A stretch of DNA of 64,000 nucleotides, taken from the NCBI GenBank assembly GCA_905233625.1, contig CAJOFJ010000020.1, positions 23,408-87,407 on the forward strand. The letters run 5' to 3'. Made by a program: the position numbers and the translations under genes. The notes beneath the pieces are model-generated. The model made no database searches. It was not told the DNA's origin and saw nothing but the letters and a program-made list of their open reading frames with translations. Positions 26,863 through 34,042 of the stretch are shown in pieces; position 1 is the first letter of the stretch, and the number at the start of each line of letters is the position of its first letter. This stretch comes from an uncultured Bacteroidales bacterium. GTDB lineage: Bacteria; Bacteroidota; Bacteroidia; Bacteroidales; WCHB1-69.

Positions 26863-27399
26863 TTATTCGTCGTCATTATCACGATTGGGAGAAATGCCCA
26901 GTTTTTGCATAATTTGTTCGTTGATATCCCATTTTGGATCGGCATAAACGATAGTCATATCGCCGGCCACGTCAAAAACAAAAGCAAAACCACGGTCTTT
27001 GGCATAATCCTGGATAGCGGTAAATACCCTGTCTTGGATAGGTTTTACCAATTCCTCTCTCTTCTTGAACAAGTCGCCGTCGGTACCGAAACGTTTTTTC
27101 TGCAGATTTTTAGCAGCTTGTTCTGCGGCAATAATGGCATCCTCGCGACTTTGCTTCATTTTGTCGGGCAAGGTAATCGCTTCCACCTGATATTTTTTAT
27201 ACATGGAATCGATACTCTTGAATTGTTGTTCGATTTCGTTTTGCCATTCCACCGCCAGACGATCCAACTCGGCCTGTGCTTCAACGTACTCAGGCATATT
27301 GGACAATATATATTCTGAATCGATATACGCATATTTTTGACTGAAAAGAGGCAGAGCTATCAAAGATATCAGCACTAAGGTTAAAAAGATCTTTTTCAT
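26863..27399 (-). CDS. OmpH/Skp family periplasmic chaperone (first of three)
   Basis: 178 residues with a signal peptide (FLTLVLISLIALPLFSQ). YIDSEYILSNMPEYVEAQAEL is the classic Bacteroidetes OmpH opening. Long helices follow, and RGFAFVFDVAGDMTIVYADP is the closing beta motif. It ends with an acidic tail (RDNDDE). It is 56 nt downstream of bamA. The gene order bamA-ompH-ompH matches the Porphyromonas arrangement, with one extra copy here. Confidence 0.92.
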   Translation of the reverse strand: MKKIFLTLVLISLIALPLFSQKYAYIDSEYILSNMPEYVEAQAELDRLAVEWQNEIEQQFKSIDSMYKKYQVEAITLPDKMKQSREDAIIAAEQAAKNLQKKRFGTDGDLFKKREELVKPIQDRVFTAIQDYAKDRGFAFVFDVAGDMTIVYADPKWDINEQIMQKLGISPNRDNDDE

Positions 27400-27455
27400 G
27401 ATTTTATTTTTTTTGATTACTAACGATTTTAATGAACATATATTGTTTTAGACTA

Positions 27456-30089
27456 CTAATCGATAGATTGGTTTATTGAGATATGGAATCTTCCCTTATT
27501 TGCGTTCGGCATTCCTGGTACCTCATCGAAACCGTAGCCCCAGTCGAAACCAAGCAAACCGAACATCGGCAGGTAAATTCTCACACCCAAACCAGCGGAT
27601 TTGTACATGTGGAAGGGACTGTATTCTCGTTTGTCAAGCCAGGCTTTTCCTGCCTCAGCAAAAGCAAGCAAATAGATGGTTGCACTAGGATTCAAGGTGA
27701 TAGGATAACGGATTTCCGCTGTAAATTTATTGTAAATAGTACCACCTATTTCGCTACCATCCACATACGGCGAGAGCGAATAATCGTCATAACCGCGCAT
27801 ACCGATCACTTCGCGGGCATCCAACATGGCATAAGTGGACATACCATCGCCTCCCAGATAGAAACGCTCAAAAGGAGAAGGACCGATAGCTTTGTTATAG
27901 CAACCCATAAAGCCCATCTTCATACGCACAAAGAATACCAGATTCTCCACAATACGGGTATACCATGATACATTCAGTCTCCACTTATGAAATTCAAGCC
28001 ATCTATACTTTTCCTGAGGGGTAAGAGAGGAATAATCCACATTTTTCTTGAACAAAGAATACGGTGGTGTCAACTGCACTGAGAACGTGATTTCAGAACC
28101 CTCGCGCGGATAGATAGGCGCGCTGACAGAATTTCTAGTAATCATGAAAATATAGCTCAAACTATTGGCATATCCACTACTGAAAATAAAATAGCTGTAA
28201 TTCTGAACGCGGTAGCGCTGATAAGAGATTGTATGGGAAATTTGGAAATAATCATCCGGCCATTTCACTTTTCTGGCAATAGAAAGTGAGGCTCCGATAG
28301 TGCTGATTTCCACGTGATTTGCGGTACTTCTCTTTGTGCCGTCTGTTTGTTTCTGATAATAAATACCCGCTGTCAGGGAAATAGGTTTTTTTCCTCCCAG
28401 CCAAGGTTCGGTAAACGACAAACTATAATTTTGATAATACTTGGCGTTGGTGGAAACATTGAAGGACAAACGTTGTCCATCACCACCGGGGATAGGTGTC
28501 CAAGCCTCTTTTTTGAAGAACTTTTTGAAAGAGAAATTATTGAAAGCTATACCCGCACTAATGACGAAAGTTCCCGCTCCATAACCTGCGGAAAGTGACA
28601 GCTGGTCGGAGGAGGACTCTTCCACCACATATTCGATATCCACCGTACCGTCAGCCTCGTTCGGTTTGGGAATTACATTCATGCTTTCCTGGTTAAAATA
28701 CCCCAAAGACAATAGCACCTGCTGGGTTCTGATAATATCCGCACGATTGAACATCTGGCCAGGGATCGTGGTGATTTCACGCATGATGACATTGTCGTTT
28801 GTCTTGGTATTTCCCGTGATGGAAATCTTGTTGTATCGGGCCTGTTTGCCCTCGCGTATACGGATTTCAATATCAATAGAGTCGTTTTCAATCATCACTT
28901 CTACCGGCATTGCGGAGAAGAACAGATAACCATCGTTCATATACAACGAGCTGACATCGTTACCCAAGTCATTTTGCATAGGATTTGTCAGATTGTTCAT
29001 CAGCTGGGTTTGGTTATATACATCCCCTTTGCTGATGTTCAATAGCTTACTTAAGGTTGAAGACGGGTATTTCGTATTTCCCACAAAAGAAATGTTCCGG
29101 AAATAGTATTTATGTCCCTCGTTGACGTAAATGTCAATGTAAACATTATTTCCCTTGATATAAACAGAATCCTTGGAGATATAAGCATCGCGGTATCCCA
29201 ATTCATTGTATTTGTTAATCATGGCTACCTTGTTGCTTTCGTACGATTCTTCAATAAACTTGGAAGCCTTGAAAATACGGAGTTTTACACGATCCGCGAA
29301 ATAATCCTCCATGTGTTCCAGAATATCTTTGGATTGGTAATAGCCCTTGTGTTTGAAACAATAGGCGATGGCAGTATCCAACTTAGAGAAAGGCTGGAAT
29401 TTGAATTTTTCCTTGGTTTCTTTCATGGGTTTCAGCAACTTGGCTTTAGAAACCTCTTGATTACCAATGATACTGATTCTTGCAATCTTAACTTTCTTAT
29501 TTTTCTTGACATTGAACAGCAGACGAACGCCCTTGGACACCTTTGGATCCTGGGTTTCCTCTACAGTCACCGTACAATTATAGAAACCCTTTTCGACGTA
29601 ATAATTCTTGATAAGATTCATACAGGTCTGCTTCATATTGTCATTCACAATATTTCCCTGTGTGAGTTTTATCTTTTCGCGGATTTCATTTTCCTCGTTT
29701 TTTGTTGTGCCCTTGAAACCAAAAGCTACCAGACGGGCCCGTTCTTCAAGATACACATTCAAAAACACCTTGTTATCGATCACATTCGTGATAGTAATAT
29801 CAATTTTCTCGTAGTAACCTGAATTCCACAAACGTTTGATGGATTTAGAGATGTCATCACCGGGAATTTCGATGACACTTCCCACACCAAAATTGAGCAT
29901 TCGCTGGTCGAAGTTGGCGTTGCCGGAAGAAGTAATACCGCCGATTTCATACTTTTTGGGAGTCAAATAGTCAATGTCAATTGGGGGCACCCCGTCTTGC
30001 GAGGAGACCACAATCTGAGCATAACTTTCTAATCCACAAAAAGATATAAAAAGCAAAGCTGTAAAAACAAGCCAACTTTTCAGTTTCAT
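27456..30089 (-). CDS. bamA: Outer membrane protein assembly factor BamA
   Basis: BamA is the Omp85 core of the machine that inserts beta-barrel proteins into the outer membrane. The 877-residue precursor has a signal peptide (residues 1-24), then POTRA repeats over about 45-460 (IGGITSSGNANFDQRMLNF, RISIIGNQEVSKAKLL, YFRNISFVGNTKYPSSTL, YNKISITGNTKTNDNVIMRE). A C-terminal 16-strand barrel starts near residue 490 (LSLSAGYGAGTFVISAGI). The VRGF-type motif of the lid loop appears as GMRGYDDYSL. The last strand ends GRFHISINQSID. It has its own TATCTTTG box in the 71-nt gap after uppS, so it can be transcribed apart from porG-uppS. Confidence 0.95.
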   Translation of the reverse strand: MKLKSWLVFTALLFISFCGLESYAQIVVSSQDGVPPIDIDYLTPKKYEIGGITSSGNANFDQRMLNFGVGSVIEIPGDDISKSIKRLWNSGYYEKIDITITNVIDNKVFLNVYLEERARLVAFGFKGTTKNEENEIREKIKLTQGNIVNDNMKQTCMNLIKNYYVEKGFYNCTVTVEETQDPKVSKGVRLLFNVKKNKKVKIARISIIGNQEVSKAKLLKPMKETKEKFKFQPFSKLDTAIAYCFKHKGYYQSKDILEHMEDYFADRVKLRIFKASKFIEESYESNKVAMINKYNELGYRDAYISKDSVYIKGNNVYIDIYVNEGHKYYFRNISFVGNTKYPSSTLSKLLNISKGDVYNQTQLMNNLTNPMQNDLGNDVSSLYMNDGYLFFSAMPVEVMIENDSIDIEIRIREGKQARYNKISITGNTKTNDNVIMREITTIPGQMFNRADIIRTQQVLLSLGYFNQESMNVIPKPNEADGTVDIEYVVEESSSDQLSLSAGYGAGTFVISAGIAFNNFSFKKFFKKEAWTPIPGGDGQRLSFNVSTNAKYYQNYSLSFTEPWLGGKKPISLTAGIYYQKQTDGTKRSTANHVEISTIGASLSIARKVKWPDDYFQISHTISYQRYRVQNYSYFIFSSGYANSLSYIFMITRNSVSAPIYPREGSEITFSVQLTPPYSLFKKNVDYSSLTPQEKYRWLEFHKWRLNVSWYTRIVENLVFFVRMKMGFMGCYNKAIGPSPFERFYLGGDGMSTYAMLDAREVIGMRGYDDYSLSPYVDGSEIGGTIYNKFTAEIRYPITLNPSATIYLLAFAEAGKAWLDKREYSPFHMYKSAGLGVRIYLPMFGLLGFDWGYGFDEVPGMPNANKGRFHISINQSID

Positions 30090-30110
30090 CCTATTTTAAA
30101 AATTAGCTTG

Positions 30111-30118
30111 CAAAGATA
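30111..30118 (-). promoter_or_regulatory. Internal -7 promoter box ahead of bamA
   Basis: TATCTTTG on the minus strand, 21 nt before the bamA ATG and inside the porG-uppS-bamA cluster. Confidence 0.7.
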
Positions 30119-30160
30119 GCAAAAAAAATTGGGATTTTCAAGGATTTTTTAGAAATGTAC

Positions 30161-30916
30161 TTACTCCGTCATTGCCTGAATCTGTTCACCAGTTTTCCCG
30201 AAGCGGCGTTCGCGGGATTGAAAATCCAGAATCACCTGCCACAAGTCTTCTTTTTGGAACTCGGGCCACATGATGGGAAGGAAGAAAAATTCGGCATAAG
30301 CCAGCTGCCACAGCAAGAAGTTACTGATGCGATATTCACCTCCTGTTCTAATCAGGATATCAGGATCTGGTATTTCGCTGTCATACAAATATTTACTAAC
30401 AGTGTCTGTTGTAATATCCTCTACATTGAGTTGTCCATTTCGCACCTCTTTTGCCAGCTGTTGGGCAGCATGGGTCAACTCTGTGCGGCCGCTATAACTC
30501 AATGCCAACACCACCGTCAAGCCCTTGTCTTCGGCAGTATCCTGCAGCGCACGCTGTAATTCATTATAACACTCTGTTGGCAATGATTTTAAATCGCCAA
30601 TAGCTTTCAAGCGAACTTGATTTTTTTTCAGACTCTCCAACTCATTGTGAACCGCAGATACTAGCAAAGACATCAGGGCGTCGACCTCTTCTTTCGGACG
30701 GTTCCAGTTTTCCGTGGAGAATGTATACAAGGTCAAATATTTAACTCCTATTTCGGCAGCAGCCTCAATCACTCTGCGCACCGACTCCACCCCGTGCTGG
30801 TGACCAAACACACGTTCGCGGGATTGTCTTTTCGCCCATCGGCCATTACCATCCATAATGATGGCTACATGCTCTGGCACGTGGTTTTTGTCAATTTTGT
30901 TCAGAATCTCATTCAT
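30161..30916 (-). CDS. uppS: Isoprenyl transferase (undecaprenyl diphosphate synthase)
   Basis: UppS is a cis-prenyltransferase that makes the C55 lipid carrier for peptidoglycan and surface polysaccharides. It is 251 residues from the ATG giving MNEILNKIDKNHVPEHVAII; the track's TTG start three codons earlier is less likely. Family motifs are complete: MDGNGRWAKRQ with the catalytic Asp, LTLYTFSTENWNRP, ALSYSGRTEL, DILIRTGGEYRISNFLLWQLAYAEF. It starts 12 nt after the porG stop, so the two are almost certainly co-transcribed. The porG-uppS-bamA order ties lipid-carrier supply to outer-membrane assembly. Confidence 0.96.
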   Translation of the reverse strand: MNEILNKIDKNHVPEHVAIIMDGNGRWAKRQSRERVFGHQHGVESVRRVIEAAAEIGVKYLTLYTFSTENWNRPKEEVDALMSLLVSAVHNELESLKKNQVRLKAIGDLKSLPTECYNELQRALQDTAEDKGLTVVLALSYSGRTELTHAAQQLAKEVRNGQLNVEDITTDTVSKYLYDSEIPDPDILIRTGGEYRISNFLLWQLAYAEFFFLPIMWPEFQKEDLWQVILDFQSRERRFGKTGEQIQAMTE

Positions 30917-30928
30917 TTGGCACAAGTT

Positions 30929-31780
30929 TTATCTTTTTCTACCCAATTTACGACGCACACTTACCTTATGCTTGATGTCACAGATTCTGTCTTCATTGCC
31001 AATTTTGAACGTGATGGTTCCGCCACAGAAAGAATAAAAATCAGTGGTTTTGAAGTTGCCCCGGTCTGAATTATGGTCATTTAATGGTTGACCGATTTCC
31101 GGTGATCGGTCTGCCAAATCCGCGATAATGTCTCCTCTGTTGAAACGAAGTGCATCATTGTCATAATAGGTTCCACTCACGTCGTCCAGGTAGTCGGTAC
31201 AAGTGAAGCGCATACCCCATTCGGCTCCGATAGAAACATACCGGCCGATATTCACTTTTAAACCGATGCCGAAAGGAATGGCAAAACTACATAAAGAGTA
31301 ATATTTTTTCTTAGGATCCAGTCCTTGGCCTTCTGTTCCAAAAGGCTGTAAATCGTATGTTTTTCCATTGTATTCCGCCTGCGGATTAAAGGAAAAGACG
31401 GCCACTCCCGCAAACACGTAAGGAGAAAATCGGTTATAGCCCTTCTGGTTGTACAATTTCAAAAAATTCACCTCTGCCTGCACTGACAGTTCCGTAATTG
31501 GAGACTTGAAGCTCAGATTACGCTCATACGAGCCATTGCTAACAGCATCGCTGGCACGTACTTTGGCGAACATAATATTGGCTTTCAGCGCCCAACGGGG
31601 AGTAAAATTGTAACGATACACTACACCACCTGCGAAACCGCATTCCGAGAAAATGGTGGAATGGCTTAAGTCTCCAATATAGAAGCTCGTTCCTAAAAAG
31701 GCGCCAATTTCCGACTTCTGGGCGAAACCAGCACCCAGACTTAAAACTATCAAACTGACAATAAGAAATATCTTTTTCAT
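30929..31780 (-). CDS. porG: PorG-like outer-membrane protein of the type IX secretion system (DUF6089)
   Basis: 283 residues from the ATG that gives MKKIFLIVSLIVLSLGAGFA, a clear signal peptide. The track's upstream start is inside repeat sequence. The mature part is beta-rich and predicted to form a small barrel (IGAFLGTSFYIGDLSHS, FTPRWALKANIMFAKV, FAIPFGIGLKVNIGRYVSIGAEWGMRFTCTDYLDDVSG). This pattern is DUF6089, the family of Porphyromonas PorG. PorG is an outer-membrane T9SS component, and its gene also lies directly ahead of uppS and bamA there. The assignment therefore rests on both sequence type and gene order. Two T9SS cargo proteins in this window fit a functional system. Confidence 0.8.
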   Translation of the reverse strand: MKKIFLIVSLIVLSLGAGFAQKSEIGAFLGTSFYIGDLSHSTIFSECGFAGGVVYRYNFTPRWALKANIMFAKVRASDAVSNGSYERNLSFKSPITELSVQAEVNFLKLYNQKGYNRFSPYVFAGVAVFSFNPQAEYNGKTYDLQPFGTEGQGLDPKKKYYSLCSFAIPFGIGLKVNIGRYVSIGAEWGMRFTCTDYLDDVSGTYYDNDALRFNRGDIIADLADRSPEIGQPLNDHNSDRGNFKTTDFYSFCGGTITFKIGNEDRICDIKHKVSVRRKLGRKR

Positions 31781-31797
31781 TTTTTTTGAATAACCTG

Positions 31798-31805
31798 CAA
31801 AAATA
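31798..31805 (-). promoter_or_regulatory. -7 promoter box of porG-uppS
   Basis: TATTTTTG on the minus strand, 18 nt before the porG ATG. Confidence 0.7.
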
Positions 31806-31807
31806 CA

Positions 31808-31852
31808 AATTTTTTTAATTAGCCAATTAGCAAATGTGATAATTAGCAAATT
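31808..31852. repeat. AATTAGCAAATTAG tract, copy 1
   Basis: aattagccaattagcaaatg and aattagcaaattg in tandem. The same tract occurs after purL, upstream of metK and after the GNAT gene, each time next to another repeat type. Confidence 0.7.
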
Positions 31853-31880
31853 GTAGTGACGTGGCATGCCACGTTTCTAC
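31853..31880. repeat. GTAG-GACGTGGCATGCCACGT-CTAC palindrome, copy 3
   Basis: The central ACGTGGC-AT-GCCACGT is perfectly palindromic. The outer GTAG / CTAC pair matches the GTAGAGACG palindromes near typA. The outer CTA supplies the stop codon (TAG) of the DUF5686 gene on the minus strand. Confidence 0.8.
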
Positions 31881-34036
31881 ATGGAGATGCAGAATCTCAA
31901 TCTAAACGCGAAATTATCCAATTGATGATCCCGGGCGTAAGCACCATAGCGATAAAAGACGCCGAGGCCGAAAGAAAGAAATTTCATCAATACCAGCAAA
32001 TCCTCCACCACAATACCCGATTCAAAATACCCTTTTTCCATGGTCTTGAATTCCACACCATAATGGTTTTCAGGATGTTTCAGCCATCCGAAACCGATAT
32101 TCTGGCACAACACGATTTTAGGATTATACACCTTACCTTTCCTCATTTTTCCAAAACAATGCCTGCTGGACAAAAACTCGTTTGGTTCCATGGTGGCGAA
32201 TTGCTCCTTGCCGTCGAAGCCGAAATTGATATGGGAATTGCCCCAGTTCACATTACCGCCAGCCCGCGGCACATAGAGCAGAGAATACGGCACATCTCCG
32301 ATGACTGTCCCCGCCTCAAAACAAAACTCCGAATATCCCAACCTCTTATATACTTGCTTATGGGTCACTTTGATATTCAACTTGTTGTAATTGAACTCAC
32401 TGCCCAACACATTCCTGACGCCAATGAAATAATTGACGGTGATTACCGGATAACGCGAATTTCCCACAAAAGTGAAGTCTTCCGATTTAAGCTTTCTTTC
32501 TTTGAATGCCAGACGCGCGCTAAACTGTAACTCAAAATTGGTGAATTGATAGCTTGAATTTTCACCATCTGGTGGCAACGGCTTTTTAAAACTGTAATCA
32601 AAACAGGTTTTATTTTGGGTATATTGCGCACCAATTTGAAGTGATAACGGTTTGATGACATTGATTTTGAACTCCGCACCAGCCAGTTTTGAACGGTCAA
32701 ATTTGTAGATCAGCCAGCGACGGTAAAACTGACCATCGAACAGCATATACTGACGGTTGAAAAACTTTGTATGAGCACTTTCAAACACATCATCCGCATA
32801 GACAAAGCGCAAAGTGCTATATAATTTTTCGGAAATCAAAATATCCATTTTTCCACCCCATTTCCACGCCTTGTCCTTTAATCCGTAGGCAAAATATCCA
32901 CCAAAACTGACTTCTTTCGCAAATTTATCATTGGTATTCAAGCCCATTCCCAATCGGAAACCCTCATAATTATTGAAATCCAGCAAACTTGGGATATAAA
33001 TGTTGACGGGACCGGCGGCTATATTTCCCGTCAGCAAAGTCTGCAGGAAAAACAGCTTCCTGTCTATTTTTACCTTCTTTTGTATTTTCGCCCCTAATTC
33101 GTAAGTCTGCTTCTCTACGTCGGAGATAGCCTGATTTCTGTACGTCTCTAATATTTCCTCTCCTCTTTCACTATTTTCTTCCACTACCACCACATCCTCC
33201 TGATTGAACACACTGTTTTTTATCGGAATATTCACCTGTATATCTTTGGTGGTCATTTGTGACTGAACAACCAATGGATTATCGGCAAAGACCTTTTTAT
33301 CATAGATGATTTGTGCCTCCAATTCTGAAGAAAAAAGGGTGTTGGTGGATTTTTCCCTTTGGTATTTCTGAAAGATTTTCACAGGGAAAGCCTCAAAATC
33401 CTTGGCAGACTTGGCAAAGACCTCTGTCAACGCATAATCATCCTTGCCAATATACAACAAACCCTGCAGCGCATTGAAAACTATATTGTTTTTAGGGACA
33501 AAGGCGATCACATAAATCGTATCCTGATTCTCGTAAAGTGTGTCCTGTATTTGGAAATTATAGAATTTATGGGTACCCTTTACGATGGGATTGACATATT
33601 TTGTATCCATAATCTCCACATAATTACTTCGATACAAACTGAAAGTCTGACTTAAAGTCAGCAGGACCGACAAAATAGGATTACGCGCCACAGAAGTTTT
33701 GGACGCAATAATTTCAGTGTATTCCCTGGATGGTTTCTTGTAATACAACTCGTTCACACTCTCATTAAGCAGAAAATACGGTTTTAACTGCATGCTATCG
33801 GGGTGATAGCGAGTGACATAGAACTTGTGGTATTGGGTGACTTTGAACGAAGAATTGGTATAAGGACTGTTCAGTTCCCTATATTTGATGACACTGTCAA
33901 TAATCTTATCGGCTGGGTTGATACCGGCACTTATCTCCACTTCCTGCAATGATACCCATAAACTATCTTCCTGTTCCTGACCCTGTGCTACCAAGGTCAA
34001 AAACAGGAAGATAAGAACCAGCCTATAAGCTTTCAT
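31877..34036 (-). CDS. DUF5686 family outer-membrane beta-barrel protein
   Basis: 719 residues with a signal peptide (LVLIFLFLTLVAQGQ). The body matches DUF5686: EVEISAGINPADKIIDSVIKYRE at the start, and YHKFYVTRYHPDSM. A middle part (ALQGLLYIGKDDYALTEVFA) is followed by a C-terminal barrel with alternating aromatic strands, ending RFCISM. Most relatives carry an N-terminal carboxypeptidase-like regulatory domain; here it is absent. The function of the family is unknown, but its architecture suggests an outer-membrane transporter or structural barrel. It starts 6 nt after the gcvP stop and is probably co-transcribed, with no evident metabolic link. Its stop codon lies inside a repeat palindrome. 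Confidence 0.85.
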   Translation of the reverse strand: MKAYRLVLIFLFLTLVAQGQEQEDSLWVSLQEVEISAGINPADKIIDSVIKYRELNSPYTNSSFKVTQYHKFYVTRYHPDSMQLKPYFLLNESVNELYYKKPSREYTEIIASKTSVARNPILSVLLTLSQTFSLYRSNYVEIMDTKYVNPIVKGTHKFYNFQIQDTLYENQDTIYVIAFVPKNNIVFNALQGLLYIGKDDYALTEVFAKSAKDFEAFPVKIFQKYQREKSTNTLFSSELEAQIIYDKKVFADNPLVVQSQMTTKDIQVNIPIKNSVFNQEDVVVVEENSERGEEILETYRNQAISDVEKQTYELGAKIQKKVKIDRKLFFLQTLLTGNIAAGPVNIYIPSLLDFNNYEGFRLGMGLNTNDKFAKEVSFGGYFAYGLKDKAWKWGGKMDILISEKLYSTLRFVYADDVFESAHTKFFNRQYMLFDGQFYRRWLIYKFDRSKLAGAEFKINVIKPLSLQIGAQYTQNKTCFDYSFKKPLPPDGENSSYQFTNFELQFSARLAFKERKLKSEDFTFVGNSRYPVITVNYFIGVRNVLGSEFNYNKLNIKVTHKQVYKRLGYSEFCFEAGTVIGDVPYSLLYVPRAGGNVNWGNSHINFGFDGKEQFATMEPNEFLSSRHCFGKMRKGKVYNPKIVLCQNIGFGWLKHPENHYGVEFKTMEKGYFESGIVVEDLLVLMKFLSFGLGVFYRYGAYARDHQLDNFAFRLRFCISM

Positions 34037-34042
34037 CCAATA

